In this document: piece by piece, positions 19,081 to 28,477 of the stretch | How the letters are laid out: every line of letters starts with the position of its first letter | How positions within the stretch are numbered: the first letter of the stretch is position 1 | Source of the DNA: Hydrogenophaga sp. | GTDB lineage: Bacteria > Pseudomonadota > Gammaproteobacteria > Burkholderiales > Burkholderiaceae_C | Reading direction: 5' to 3' | Assembly (NCBI RefSeq): GCF_019635465.1 | Contig: NZ_JAHBZK010000001.1 | Coordinates: 281,024-345,023, forward strand | Length of the DNA: 64,000 nucleotides | Notes under the pieces: generated by a model | What the model was told of the DNA's origin: nothing | The model's input: the letters and a program-made list of their open reading frames with translations, nothing else | Databases searched by the model: none | Program-made: the position numbers and the translations under genes

Positions 19081-19377
19081 TCAGATGCGGAAAGCGTCCA
19101 GGCTCTTGCCAGCCGCCAGCACGTCGCGCACCCATTGCGGCTTGCGCCCCGGGCCACCGGCCCAGAGTTCGCCGTTGGGGCCACGGTACTTGGGCGCCGC
19201 CGCCGGCTTGGCCGCGCGTTTGGTGCTGGTGCCACCCAAATCGGCCACGGTGATGCCGTATTGCTTCATCTTGGCCTTGATATCAGTAATCACGCCAGCC
19301 AACTCGTCTTTGCGAGCTTGCTCGGCCTGCGCCATCAGCGATTGCGCCTGGGCCATCAACTCGGAATACGTTGCCAT
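19081..19377 (-). CDS. H-NS family nucleoid-associated protein
   Basis: A 98-residue protein with an N-terminal coiled-coil-like oligomerisation half (SELMAQAQSLMAQAEQARKD), and the C-terminal DNA-binding signature of beta-proteobacterial H-NS/Bv3F proteins: YRGPNGELWAGGPGRKPQWV. The linker is Ala/Lys-rich. It binds AT-rich and foreign DNA, so it may silence islands such as the one beginning at 38 kb. It lies downstream of rluC on the same strand, 79 bp away, and has its own terminator. Confidence 0.95.
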   Translation of the reverse strand: MATYSELMAQAQSLMAQAEQARKDELAGVITDIKAKMKQYGITVADLGGTSTKRAAKPAAAPKYRGPNGELWAGGPGRKPQWVRDVLAAGKSLDAFRI

Positions 19378-19456
19378 TGATTGTTCCTTTTCGCCTTATG
19401 GAATGTTGACCAACCGGGGCACTGGTCACGTGCCAGCGCGCATTGTATTGGCGAAT

Positions 19457-20425
19457 TCAGCGGCCAGCGATGAAATTTTGCAATTCGGGCGGCAATTCGG
19501 TCTGCAATTGCAAGCTCTGTTGCGAAACCGGGTGCGTCAGCCGCAATCGCCAGGCGTGCAGAAACATGCGCTTGAGGCCCGCCCGCGCCAATTGCCGGTT
19601 GCGCTCGAAATCGCCGTATTTGTCGTCACCCGCAATCGGGTGACCCGCGCTGGCCAGATGCACCCGGATCTGGTGCGTACGCCCGGTCTTGATGGTGACT
19701 TCGAGCAGACTCAGCGCTGGCAGGCCGTCAGCACCTGCTGGCCACACCTGCGAGACCTTGACGAGTGTGATCGCTCGCATGCCGTCAGGGTCGTCGCTCG
19801 AGGTCACCCGCACCCGGCGTTCGCCGTCGGCGAGCAAGAACTTGTGCAGCGGCTGGTCAATCACCTTTTGATTGGCTGGCCACTCCCCCAACACCAGCGC
19901 CAGATAAGTCTTTCCGGTCTCGCGTTCGCGAAATTGGTCCTGCAGCGCCTTGAGGGCACTCTTTTTCTTGGCCACCAGCAGCAGGCCGCTGGTTTCGCGA
20001 TCGAGGCGGTGCACCAATTCGAGCAGACGGGCGGTGGGCCGGGCCCGGCGCAATTGTTCGATCACTCCGAAGCTCACGCCGCTGCCGCCATGCACGGCCA
20101 CGCCAGCGGGCTTGTCAATCGCCAGCAAGACCTCGTCCTCGAAAACAACAGGAAATTCGCGCGGCGGGGCGGGGTTGTCGGCCTTTTCTTCGGCGCGGGC
20201 CGACAGGCGAATCGGCGGAATGCGCAACACATCGCCGGTATTGACGCGGTCATCGGCCGCCACCCGCCCCTTGTTTCGACGGACTTCGCCCGAGCGAATG
20301 ATGCGGTAGATGTGCGTCTTGGGCACGCCCTTGAGGTGGCGCACCAGGAAGTTGTCGAGGCGCTGGCCGTCGGATTCCTCATCGACAGTGAGGTGGCGGA
20401 CGGCAGGCGGGTCGGAAGGGCTCAT
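19457..20425 (-). CDS. rluC: 23S rRNA pseudouridine synthase
   Basis: A 322-residue RluA-family enzyme with an N-terminal S4 RNA-binding domain (residues ~15-75) and the catalytic motif HRLDRETSG with the essential aspartate at Asp142. The organisation matches RluC, which modifies uridines 955, 2504 and 2580 of 23S rRNA in E. coli. ATG at 20425 is chosen; a GTG two codons upstream is possible. It is divergent from rne, the arrangement also found in other proteobacteria. Confidence 0.93.
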   Translation of the reverse strand: MSPSDPPAVRHLTVDEESDGQRLDNFLVRHLKGVPKTHIYRIIRSGEVRRNKGRVAADDRVNTGDVLRIPPIRLSARAEEKADNPAPPREFPVVFEDEVLLAIDKPAGVAVHGGSGVSFGVIEQLRRARPTARLLELVHRLDRETSGLLLVAKKKSALKALQDQFRERETGKTYLALVLGEWPANQKVIDQPLHKFLLADGERRVRVTSSDDPDGMRAITLVKVSQVWPAGADGLPALSLLEVTIKTGRTHQIRVHLASAGHPIAGDDKYGDFERNRQLARAGLKRMFLHAWRLRLTHPVSQQSLQLQTELPPELQNFIAGR

Positions 20426-20454
20426 TGGCACACCACGACAAGGAACGACGTGTC

Positions 20455-20460
20455 TATAAT
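20455..20460 (+). promoter_or_regulatory. probable -10 element of the rne promoter
   Basis: A perfect TATAAT lies 537 bp before the rne start and 30 bp outside the divergent rluC start. No good -35 hexamer is found at 16-18 bp, the nearest TTGGCA being 24 bp away, so the assignment rests on the -10 alone. It is the only consensus -10 in the interval. Confidence 0.5.
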
Positions 20461-20996
20461 GCGCGACGCCCGTTGTGTGCTGTAAGTGGTTGATTTGCCT
20501 CGGAGTTTAAGGCAGCACCCACCACAGTGGCTGGCCCGGAGATGCCGGGGGCCCAGCGGGCAAAGGTGGCCAGCCCTGGCACCCGGCTCGAACGAGCGAT
20601 CACAACGCAGCAATCCACGCGAGGTGATCGGCCCTCAGCGCCGGCGGACGCCAGGGTGGAATCCGCAGACCCACAGCGAACAAACAACGGAATACCCCAT
20701 CGCTCAGGCGCCGACCAAGTGCCGCCTGAGCGAGGACGAAGAGACACAGCGAAGCCCGCGGCCAGATCCATGTCCACGACACACATCCAGCCCGCTTTGC
20801 CCTGCATCCGACTCCACGCGCCCATGCCCGACCCGGCGCGGCGTCGCAGCGCCTGACGCGCGACGCCCCTCCAACGCCCGGTCACGGCTCTCCGGCAATT
20901 CCTCCTGCGTTCGTTGCGTGTGCGGCTTCCCGGCCTGACGGGTGGCCCGGGCACGTGTGCCCTCTGCCACCGTGTGTGCACGCAAGGAAACGCAAC
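20461..20996 (+). promoter_or_regulatory. long 5' leader of rne
   Basis: This ~535-nt interval holds no convincing gene on either strand. RNase E genes in enterobacteria have a 361-nt leader whose structures let RNase E cleave and autoregulate its own message; a leader of similar or greater length here fits that arrangement. Overlapping GC-rich inverted segments are present, but I cannot fold it by eye reliably. The region could also hide a small RNA. Confidence 0.45.
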
Positions 20997-23912
20997 ATGA
21001 AACGCATGCTGATCAATGCCACGCAGGCCGAAGAGCGCCGCCTGGCCATCGTCGACGGGCAGAAACTGCTCGACTACGAGATCGAAATCGAGGGGCGCGA
21101 ACAGCGCAAGGGCAACATCTACAAGGCCGTCGTCACCCGCGTCGAGCCCTCGCTGGAAGCCTGCTTCGTCGACTACGGCGAAGACCGCCACGGCTTCCTG
21201 CCCTTCAAGGAAATCGCCCGCCAGTTCTTCCAGGGCAATGTGTCGCCGTCGCAGGCGCGCATCCAGGACGTCATCAAGGAAGGCCAGGAACTGATCGTTC
21301 AGGTCGAAAAGGAAGAGCGCGGCAACAAGGGCGCGGCGCTGACCACCTTCATCAGCCTGGCCGGGCGCTATGTGGTGCTGATGCCCAACAACCCGCGCGG
21401 CGGTGGCGTGAGCCGGCGCATCGAAGGCGATGAACGCGCAGAACTCAAGGCCGCCCTCGACCAGCTCGAGTACCCCAACGGCATGAGCATCATTGCCCGC
21501 ACCGCGGGCATCGGCCGCGAGGCGCCCGAGCTGCAGTGGGACCTGAACTACTTGCTCAAACTCTGGAGCGCCATCGACGGCGCCGCCAAAGAGGGCAAAG
21601 GCGCCTTCCTGATCTACCAGGAGTCGAGCCTGGTGATCCGCGCCATCCGCGACTACTTCAACAGCGACATCGGCGAGATCCTCATCGACACCGATGACAT
21701 CTACGAGCAGGCGCACCAGTTCATGAGCCACGTGATGCCCGAGCACGGGCACCGCGTGAAACGCTATCGCGACGACGCACCGCTGTTCAGCCGCTTCCAG
21801 ATCGAGCACCAGATCGAGACCGCCTACAGCCGCATCGTGCAGCTGCCCAGTGGCGGCGCGATCGTGATCGACCAGACCGAAGCGCTGGTGGCGGTGGACG
21901 TGAACTCGGCGCGCGCCATCAAGGGGGGCGACATCGAAGAAACCGCCACGCGCACCAACCTGGAAGCCGCCGACGAAGTGGCCCGCCAGGCCCGCCTGCG
22001 CGACCTGGGTGGCCTGATCGTTATCGACTTCATCGACATGGAGGAGAGCAAGAACCGCCGCGAGGTCGAGAACCGCCTGCGCGATGCGCTGCGCCAGGAC
22101 CGCGCCCGCGTGCAGTTCGCCTCCATCAGCAAGTTCGGCCTGCTGGAGATGAGCCGCCAGCGCTTGAAGCCCATGCTCAGCGAAGGCGCGTCCATCCCCT
22201 GCCCGCGCTGTGGTGGCTCCGGCCACATCCGCGACACCGAGTCGTCTGCGCTGCAGATCCTGCGCGTCATCCAGGAGGAATCGCTCAAGGACAGCACGGC
22301 CGCTGTGCTGGTGCAGGTGCCGGTCGAGGTCGCCAGCTTCCTGCTCAACGAAAAGCGCACCGAGATCACCAAGATCGAACTCAAGCAGCGCATCAGCGTG
22401 CTGCTGGTGCCCAACAAGTCGCTCGACACCCCCAACTACAAGCTCGAGCGCCTCAAGCACGACGATCCGCGTCTGGACAATCTGGACTCCAGCTACAAGC
22501 TGGCCGAAGAAGTCGACGACGTCGCCAGCTTCACGCGCCGCAGCCAAGAGCGCACCAACAAGCAAGAACCGGTCATCAAAGGCGTGCTGCCGGATGCGCC
22601 GGCCCCCGTGGCCGTGCCCAAGGCCGAGCAACCCGCTGTGGCCCCGGCGGCACCCGTCGCATCGGCGCCGGTGGCCGCTGCGCCGGCCGAATCCGGCTTC
22701 TTCGGCTGGCTCAAAGGCCTGTTCGGCGGCGCCGCTGCGCCGGCACCTGCCGCGCCGGCGGCCGCTTCGGCTCAACCCGCTGCCCGCGAAGCGGCCAAAG
22801 GCGACGGCCGACGTGACGGGCGCGATGGCGGCCGTGGTCGCCGTGGCGGACGCACCGGCGAAGCGCGTCAGGGAGGTCGCGACGGCCAGCGCGAAGGCGC
22901 GGCAGACGCACAGGCCCGCGGTGGACGTGGCGACAACCGGCGCGGCGAAGCCAAGGGCGAAGGCCGCCAGGACAACCGTGGTGAAGGTCAACGCGGTGAG
23001 GGCCAACGCAATGACGGTCAACGCGGTGAAGGCCGCCGCCCGGATCGCCGCAACGAGCGCCGCGACAACGCGCCCGCCGACACCACGGCCAGCGCCGCGC
23101 CAGCCACCGAAGGCCAGGACAACGCCACCGAGCAGGCACCGCGACGCGAGCGCGGTGAGCGCGGAGGTCGAGGGCGCGAGCGCGGCGGTGACCGCGATCG
23201 CCGCCGCCAGGACGACGCCGACAACGCCCGCGTGGCCGACGCCAGCGCAACGGCCGACACCGCAGCCACCGCAGTGACGGGCGACGCCCCCGCTGACGCC
23301 GCCGGCAGCGAAGCGCCCCGCGAACGCCGCAGCCGCGACCGCTATGGCCGCGACCGCCGCGATCGCCGTGACCGTCCCGCGCGCGAAGGCGCCGAGGTCA
23401 GCGCAGAGGCCGGCGATACGCAACCCATGGCTTACGACGGTGAACCGGCCGCTGAAACCGTGGTGGCGGACGACACCCCGCCGGTGCGCAGCTACTTCAC
23501 CATGCCGGCCGCTGCCGCCCCGGTGACACCTGCTTCACCCGCCGCTGACGCCGCCGCAGAACCGGTGGTGACCGAGGCCGCTGCGCGCACGTTGGCTGCT
23601 CCGGCCGCTCCGGTCGCTCCGGTCGCTGCAGCGTCCTCCGCTGCCCCTGCCCTGACAGCCCTGCCAAAGGTTCAGCCCTTCAGCCTCAGCGTGGCGGACC
23701 TGCAAGCTGTGGCCGCATCGAGCGGTCTGGAGTGGGTCAACTCCGACGCCGAGAAAGTGGCCCAGGTGCAAGCCGCCATCGCGGCCGAACCCAAGCCGGT
23801 GCACGTGCCCCGTGAGCCGCGCCCGCCAGTGGTGGTGGACGAAGGCCCGCTGGTGCTGGTCGAAACGCGAAAGGACCTGCGCGACATGGCGCTGCCGTTC
23901 GAGCAGAACTGA
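20997..23912 (+). CDS. rne: ribonuclease E
   Basis: A 971-residue RNase E. Residues ~1-510 hold the S1 domain, RNase H-like and DNase I-like catalytic parts ([12 protein letters not shown] and [17 protein letters not shown] with the metal-binding aspartates), and the zinc-link CPRC (Cys402, Cys405). From about residue 520 the protein is low complexity: Ala/Pro-rich, then long Arg/Gly-rich stretches that act as RNA-binding and degradosome-scaffold segments, ending in a conserved C-terminal peptide. ATG at 20997 matches the family N-terminus MKRMLINA. It initiates mRNA decay and rRNA/tRNA processing at the membrane. Confidence 0.97.
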   Translation: MKRMLINATQAEERRLAIVDGQKLLDYEIEIEGREQRKGNIYKAVVTRVEPSLEACFVDYGEDRHGFLPFKEIARQFFQGNVSPSQARIQDVIKEGQELIVQVEKEERGNKGAALTTFISLAGRYVVLMPNNPRGGGVSRRIEGDERAELKAALDQLEYPNGMSIIARTAGIGREAPELQWDLNYLLKLWSAIDGAAKEGKGAFLIYQESSLVIRAIRDYFNSDIGEILIDTDDIYEQAHQFMSHVMPEHGHRVKRYRDDAPLFSRFQIEHQIETAYSRIVQLPSGGAIVIDQTEALVAVDVNSARAIKGGDIEETATRTNLEAADEVARQARLRDLGGLIVIDFIDMEESKNRREVENRLRDALRQDRARVQFASISKFGLLEMSRQRLKPMLSEGASIPCPRCGGSGHIRDTESSALQILRVIQEESLKDSTAAVLVQVPVEVASFLLNEKRTEITKIELKQRISVLLVPNKSLDTPNYKLERLKHDDPRLDNLDSSYKLAEEVDDVASFTRRSQERTNKQEPVIKGVLPDAPAPVAVPKAEQPAVAPAAPVASAPVAAAPAESGFFGWLKGLFGGAAAPAPAAPAAASAQPAAREAAKGDGRRDGRDGGRGRRGGRTGEARQGGRDGQREGAADAQARGGRGDNRRGEAKGEGRQDNRGEGQRGEGQRNDGQRGEGRRPDRRNERRDNAPADTTASAAPATEGQDNATEQAPRRERGERGGRGRERGGDRDRRRQDDADNARVADASATADTAATAVTGDAPADAAGSEAPRERRSRDRYGRDRRDRRDRPAREGAEVSAEAGDTQPMAYDGEPAAETVVADDTPPVRSYFTMPAAAAPVTPASPAADAAAEPVVTEAAARTLAAPAAPVAPVAAASSAAPALTALPKVQPFSLSVADLQAVAASSGLEWVNSDAEKVAQVQAAIAAEPKPVHVPREPRPPVVVDEGPLVLVETRKDLRDMALPFEQN

Positions 23913-23934
23913 GCCCGCTGTCGCAATCGCACTG

Positions 23935-23958
23935 AGGCCGGCGCAAGCCGGCCTTTTT
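23935..23958 (+). terminator. rho-independent terminator of rne
   Basis: An 8-bp perfect stem AGGCCGGC/GCCGGCCT with a GCAA tetraloop is followed by a run of T residues. It lies 23 bp after the rne stop codon. Confidence 0.9.
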
Positions 23959-24059
23959 CATGGGTGATCGCGTTGATCGTGGGTGGCGGGTGATGGATGG
24001 CCCGCCAGTCTGGTCGCTCACGCGATCGCGCAGGCGTGCCAAAAGCGTCGCATGGGAAG

Positions 24060-25376
24060 TCAGTCGATCGACGCCGCCTGCCGCCAGGCGTCAAGGGCTG
24101 CGCTCACATCGCCCCGCTCTTCGGCAAGCGCCGCCAGGGCTCGCCATGTGCGTCGACGCAGCACCGGGTGCGTCAGGTCGTGGCGGGCTTGCCCCAACAA
24201 CTGAGCGGCCTTGCCCCACAGCTGCCGTTGCCGGCAGGCCTGGCCTGCCAGGTACTTCAGATGGGCGTTCTGCGGCCACTGGCGTTGCAGTTGCTCCAGA
24301 GCGGCCAGGTCGGCCGCATCGATGTCGGTCAGCGTCGGCTCCATCGCCAGCGTCAGACGCGCCTGTTGCGAGGGTTCGAGAGCGGCGAACGCCTGCATCA
24401 GGGGGGCCAACCAAGTCTGCACCGGCAATCGGGTACGTGGCAAGGCGCTGGTGCTGTCAGCAAACCCAGCGGATGCCGCCGGTGCATCGGCTTGCTCCTC
24501 ATCGGCGAGCCGCTGCGCCCGTTCGGCTGCGGCCAAGGCCACGTCGGGGCTTGCTCGCTCGGCAGGGTCCAGGGCATTCCACACGCGCTGCAGTTGCGCC
24601 ACGTCGTGCGCTTCGCGCAACGCGTCCAGGGCCAGGCCCTGCACGATGCTGCGCGCCGCTTCGGGCGAGAACGCGCGGTGCTTGGCCAGCAGCCTGGCGG
24701 TTTCCAGGGCCTCGCTGGTGGCGTCACCCAGGCGGGCCACCCGCAGCTTCAGGCGCAGCGCCTGCACCCGGCGGGCCGCGCCCTGGGGCAACTCGGCCAG
24801 GCGCGTGCGCGCGGCCAGCGGATCGCGGTCTTCCACTGCCCAACGCACGGCACGCAACAGCGCGCCCTCGATCACTTCGGGCGCGGCCTGCTGCACGCTC
24901 GGTGCCAACGCGGCTTGCAGATGTTCGTCGCGGCGCTGCCGGTTCTGCAAGGCGTGAGCACTTTCGGCCAGCAGCAGATTCGCCAGCGCCTGCAACTGCT
25001 CGCGCCGCGGCCAGTCTTCGCCCGCACGGCCCTTGAGGTGATCCAGGGCATTCTGTGCCGCGGTCTGCGCACGCACGAAACGGCCGGCGAGTTGGTTGGA
25101 CAGCGCGTCAAGCACCCAACCAACGACGGCGCGCTCGAGCTGATGGCTGCGCCAGCGCCTGGCCTGCAGCGGCAGTTCGCGCAGCAGCGACAGCCCCCGA
25201 AGCGCCGCGTGCAGCACCACGAAGCCTGCCACCAAGGCAAAGAGCACGAAATTGAAGGAGACGTCAAAGCGCCAGGGCGGCCAGAACAGCGTGACGGTTG
25301 CGCGGTTGTCGCCCACCAACAGCGCCAGCGCCACCGCCACCGCGGCCAGCCCCAGCAGCCAGAACACACTGCGCAT
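24060..25376 (-). CDS. hemY: HemY-family membrane protein
   Basis: A 438-residue protein with two N-terminal transmembrane segments (residues ~1-25 and ~40-62) and a long alpha-helical, TPR-like cytoplasmic part, the HemY_N architecture. It is the last gene of hemC-hemD-hemX-hemY, an order common to proteobacteria. HemY of this type is not protoporphyrinogen oxidase; its exact role in tetrapyrrole synthesis is unsettled. The start at 25376 lies 23 bp after hemX and gives a typical N-terminus. Confidence 0.88.
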   Translation of the reverse strand: MRSVFWLLGLAAVAVALALLVGDNRATVTLFWPPWRFDVSFNFVLFALVAGFVVLHAALRGLSLLRELPLQARRWRSHQLERAVVGWVLDALSNQLAGRFVRAQTAAQNALDHLKGRAGEDWPRREQLQALANLLLAESAHALQNRQRRDEHLQAALAPSVQQAAPEVIEGALLRAVRWAVEDRDPLAARTRLAELPQGAARRVQALRLKLRVARLGDATSEALETARLLAKHRAFSPEAARSIVQGLALDALREAHDVAQLQRVWNALDPAERASPDVALAAAERAQRLADEEQADAPAASAGFADSTSALPRTRLPVQTWLAPLMQAFAALEPSQQARLTLAMEPTLTDIDAADLAALEQLQRQWPQNAHLKYLAGQACRQRQLWGKAAQLLGQARHDLTHPVLRRRTWRALAALAEERGDVSAALDAWRQAASID

Positions 25377-25399
25377 GGCACCCCGTTGCCGCTGCCGCA

Positions 25400-26551
25400 T
25401 CAGCGACCTCCTGCGGCGGCAGCCAGCGCGGCCAGGGTTTCGTCGGGGCGAGGCAGGTCCTGGGCGACCAGATCGCGCCGCAGGCGCTCCAGACTGGCTG
25501 TAGCACCAATCACCGCGGGCGACTTGCCGTCGAAATAGCGCTTGAGCCGGGCCTCGGCCGCCGCCACGTCCGACTGACTGGCGGGCATTTGCCGGGCCAG
25601 CAAGGCCAGGCGCGCATTGAGCAATTGCAGCTTGAGGTTCTCGCGCAGGAAGAAGGCCTGCTCGGGCGCCAGCAAGGCCGCGTCGGGCTGGTCGATGCGG
25701 CTCACCCGCACCAGGTCGCGCGCGGCGAGCAAGGTGTCATCGACCGCGCCCGACCACCAACGCCGCCATTGCGACAGGGTCTGGCGCCAATCGGCGGGGC
25801 CGTCTTGCGCCTGGGGCGAGGCAGGCGCCGCCTCGGTGGCGGGCATGGCCTGAGCCGGTTCGACAGGCGCATCGTGCCCCACCGCGTTGGCCACCGGCCA
25901 GGTATCCACCTGGCGAATCAATTCGTCGATCTGCTGGGCCAGCGCAGGTATGTCGGCCAGCGCGGTGGCGCGGATGCGGTCGATGTCGCGCGCAATCGCG
26001 CGCTGGATTGGGTTGAGCCGGGGCTGTGCTGCACGCGCAATGCGCTGATCGGCCGCCTGCAACGCCGCTACCAGCGGCTGTGCGCTGCCGGTGAGCTGAG
26101 CGTGTTGAAGCGCCACACGCAAGGTGGCCTCCAGGTCTTGCACCAGGTGGTCATCGCGGGTGCGGGACAGCGACAGCATCAGCTCCTCGAGCTGGCTGCG
26201 CTGAAGACTGACCTCGGACAGCCGAACCTCGGCCACGCCCAGGCGTGCCTGAAGCTCCTGCGCCGTGGCTTCGGCCTGTGAGGCCAGGGTGCGCGCCTCA
26301 ACCGCCTGCGACTGCGCCTCACGGCTTTGTCGCGCCAGCTCTTCCTGGGTGAAGGACAGTCGCTGCCAGATCAGGGCACTGACGGCCAGGGCGCCCAAGC
26401 CGAACAGCACACCCAGCCACCCCACCCAGGACACGCCCCCACGCGTCGGCGTGGGCGCAATCGGGGAGGGCATGGGTGGAGCGCTGGCAACGGCGGGCGC
26501 CTGCGTTGCGGGCGCACTGCCCGGGGTCGAATCTGGGGTGGTGTCGTTCAT
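25400..26551 (-). CDS. hemX: HemX-like membrane protein (uroporphyrinogen-III C-methyltransferase annotation)
   Basis: A 383-residue protein with a Pro/Ala-rich cytoplasmic N-terminus, one transmembrane helix near residues 45-65, a coiled-coil stretch (~70-130) and a helical periplasmic domain. This is the HemX pattern; the methyltransferase name commonly given to it is historical and no SAM-binding motif is seen. The ATG at 26551 overlaps the hemD stop by 4 bp (ATGA), so the two are translationally coupled. Confidence 0.88.
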   Translation of the reverse strand: MNDTTPDSTPGSAPATQAPAVASAPPMPSPIAPTPTRGGVSWVGWLGVLFGLGALAVSALIWQRLSFTQEELARQSREAQSQAVEARTLASQAEATAQELQARLGVAEVRLSEVSLQRSQLEELMLSLSRTRDDHLVQDLEATLRVALQHAQLTGSAQPLVAALQAADQRIARAAQPRLNPIQRAIARDIDRIRATALADIPALAQQIDELIRQVDTWPVANAVGHDAPVEPAQAMPATEAAPASPQAQDGPADWRQTLSQWRRWWSGAVDDTLLAARDLVRVSRIDQPDAALLAPEQAFFLRENLKLQLLNARLALLARQMPASQSDVAAAEARLKRYFDGKSPAVIGATASLERLRRDLVAQDLPRPDETLAALAAAAGGR

Positions 26552-27387
26552 GGTGGGCAGGCCAGCGATTCTAGGGCGCGCACGACATCGGCGAGGACGG
26601 CGCGCGCCTGAATCACCCGCGCGAATCCCAGCTCGCGCGCCGCCTGTGCAATGCGTGGGTGCGTGGCCAGCGCAGTGGCACGGGCACCCTCCGGCCACAC
26701 CCCCCGCAATGCCCGCAACGATTCGCTGCTGCTGAGCAGCCAGACGTTGCCATCGCCGCTGAACGACTGCACGCGCTCACGTTCTGCCATGTCCAGCGCG
26801 ACCACCGTGCGCTGGTAGGCGACGCAGGCGTTGATCTCAGCACCCGCCGCGCGGCATTGCTCGACCAGCCATTCGCGGCCATTGCCGGCCAACCGACCTT
26901 CATTGGGCTCATCGGTTGCGCCGCGCACCACCAGCACGCGGCTGTCGGGCGCCAGCTGCGACCGCACCACCGGCCACAGGTGCTCGGAGTCAAACTGCGC
27001 AGCGTCCGCTGGCGGCATGTCGATGCGATCGTCGCCGATGCCCAGCGGCCACAAGGCCTGCGACAGTGCTCTCGCGGTGCCGGGCCCGGGTGCCCAGAAG
27101 CGCGCATGGCCCGGCCCGGGCGCCACGGCATCGGCGAAGAAATGCTGAACAGCGGCGGCACTCACAAACATGAGCGCGTCCTGAGACGTCCAGGCGCGGC
27201 GCCAGTGCGTCAGTTGCTCGCGGTCTTGCGGCGCTTGTGGCTCGTCAATGCGCAACAGGGGTAGCGCTTCGACCGACCAACCCCGTTCGCGCAGCGATTT
27301 CACCCAGCGTGTCGCGTCGGGCTCGGGCCGCGTGACGATCACGCGCGGCAAGCGCGCGTTGGCGGCGGGTTCCGGCGCCGCACTCAC
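26548..27387 (-). CDS. hemD: uroporphyrinogen-III synthase
   Basis: A 279-residue protein with the HemD two-lobe pattern: VIVTRPEPDATRWVKSLRERG at the start and the SSSESLRAL segment in the second lobe. It closes hydroxymethylbilane into uroporphyrinogen III. HemD is poorly conserved, so the call leans on context as well: it starts (GTG) 3 bp after hemC and overlaps hemX. Confidence 0.92.
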   Translation of the reverse strand: MSAAPEPAANARLPRVIVTRPEPDATRWVKSLRERGWSVEALPLLRIDEPQAPQDREQLTHWRRAWTSQDALMFVSAAAVQHFFADAVAPGPGHARFWAPGPGTARALSQALWPLGIGDDRIDMPPADAAQFDSEHLWPVVRSQLAPDSRVLVVRGATDEPNEGRLAGNGREWLVEQCRAAGAEINACVAYQRTVVALDMAERERVQSFSGDGNVWLLSSSESLRALRGVWPEGARATALATHPRIAQAARELGFARVIQARAVLADVVRALESLACPP

Positions 27388-27390
27388 CGC

Positions 27391-28338
27391 TCAGGCTCCC
27401 GACGCCACGCGCGCTCCACCGGCCTGCAGGGCGGCAGCCACGCGCGCACCCAGTGCCTCGGCGGCGCCGAGGTCGGCCACGGCGTCCTGGCACTCGGCCC
27501 GCACCAGCGCGCCGGCGCTGTCGGCGTCTCCCCAAGCCGCGCGCAGGCGCAAATGCTCGCCCTGCCAATCGGCATGCGCCGCCAGCGGCATGGAGCAACT
27601 GCCGCCCATGGCGCGCGAGACGGTGCGCTCGGCGGCCACGCGCAGCCAGGTGCCCATGTGCGCCAGAGGCCGCAGGGCGTCGACGAGGTCGTGGCGATCG
27701 GCCCGCACCTCGATACCCAGCGCGCCCTGACCGGCCGCCGGCAAGGATTGCTCGGGCTCGAAGATCGCGCGGATGCGCTCGCCCAGGCCGAGGCGCTTGA
27801 GGCCCGCGGCGGCCAGCACGATGGCGTGGTACTGCCCGTCATCGAGCTTGCGCAAACGCGTATCCAGGTTGCCCCGCAGCGGTTCGATGCGCACATCCGT
27901 GCGCCCCAGCTGCGACAGCGCATCGCGCAGCAGCACCATGCGCCGCAGGCTGGAGGTGCCAACCACCGCATTGGGTGGCAGGCTTTGCAGATCGGCGCAC
28001 ACCGGGGACACCCAGGCGTCGCGCGGGTCTTCGCGCTCCATCACGCAGGCCAGCGCAAACCCGGGCGGCAGCTCCATGGGCACGTCCTTGAGCGAGTGCA
28101 CGGCGATGTCGGCACGGCCGTCCTCCAGGGCGAGCTCGAGCTCCTTGACGAACAGGCCCTTGCCGCCCACCTTGGACAGCGTGCGGTCCAGGATCTGATC
28201 GCCCAGCGTGGTCATGCCCAGCAGGTTCACCCGGTGGCCCTGCGCCTCGAGCAAGGCCTTGACGTGCTCGGCCTGCCACAAGGCCAGGCGGCTTTCACGG
28301 GTGGCAATGGTGATGGCCTGGGGCGGGGAGGAAGGCAT
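27391..28338 (-). CDS. hemC: hydroxymethylbilane synthase (porphobilinogen deaminase)
   Basis: A 315-residue enzyme with [24 protein letters not shown], the HSLKDVP loop with the catalytic aspartate, and the dipyrromethane-attachment cysteine in MGGSCSMP (Cys248). It polymerises four porphobilinogens. The ATG at 28338 gives the usual N-terminus, although the frame is open for 130 more codons upstream, antisense to ppc. First gene of the hem operon, divergent from ppc. Confidence 0.96.
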   Translation of the reverse strand: MPSSPPQAITIATRESRLALWQAEHVKALLEAQGHRVNLLGMTTLGDQILDRTLSKVGGKGLFVKELELALEDGRADIAVHSLKDVPMELPPGFALACVMEREDPRDAWVSPVCADLQSLPPNAVVGTSSLRRMVLLRDALSQLGRTDVRIEPLRGNLDTRLRKLDDGQYHAIVLAAAGLKRLGLGERIRAIFEPEQSLPAAGQGALGIEVRADRHDLVDALRPLAHMGTWLRVAAERTVSRAMGGSCSMPLAAHADWQGEHLRLRAAWGDADSAGALVRAECQDAVADLGAAEALGARVAAALQAGGARVASGA

Positions 28339-28477
28339 GGGGAAGTCGCTTTCGCGTGGACTGACGCCCGTCTGACGCGGGCCTGCAAGGCGTACCCCGT
28401 TGGTAACCAACAGAGGCGCGAGCGATGCTAGCATGGCCCTCGCCTGCAACGCCTCCTGCGCGACCGCGCGATCCCCC

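Noticed and set aside
20454-23423. A 989-codon open frame antisense to rne
   Set aside because: It is an artefact of high-GC third positions: the translated sequence is an Ala/Val/Gly-rich, low-complexity string without motifs, whereas rne on the plus strand is complete and fully motif-supported. It has no ribosome-binding site or promoter.
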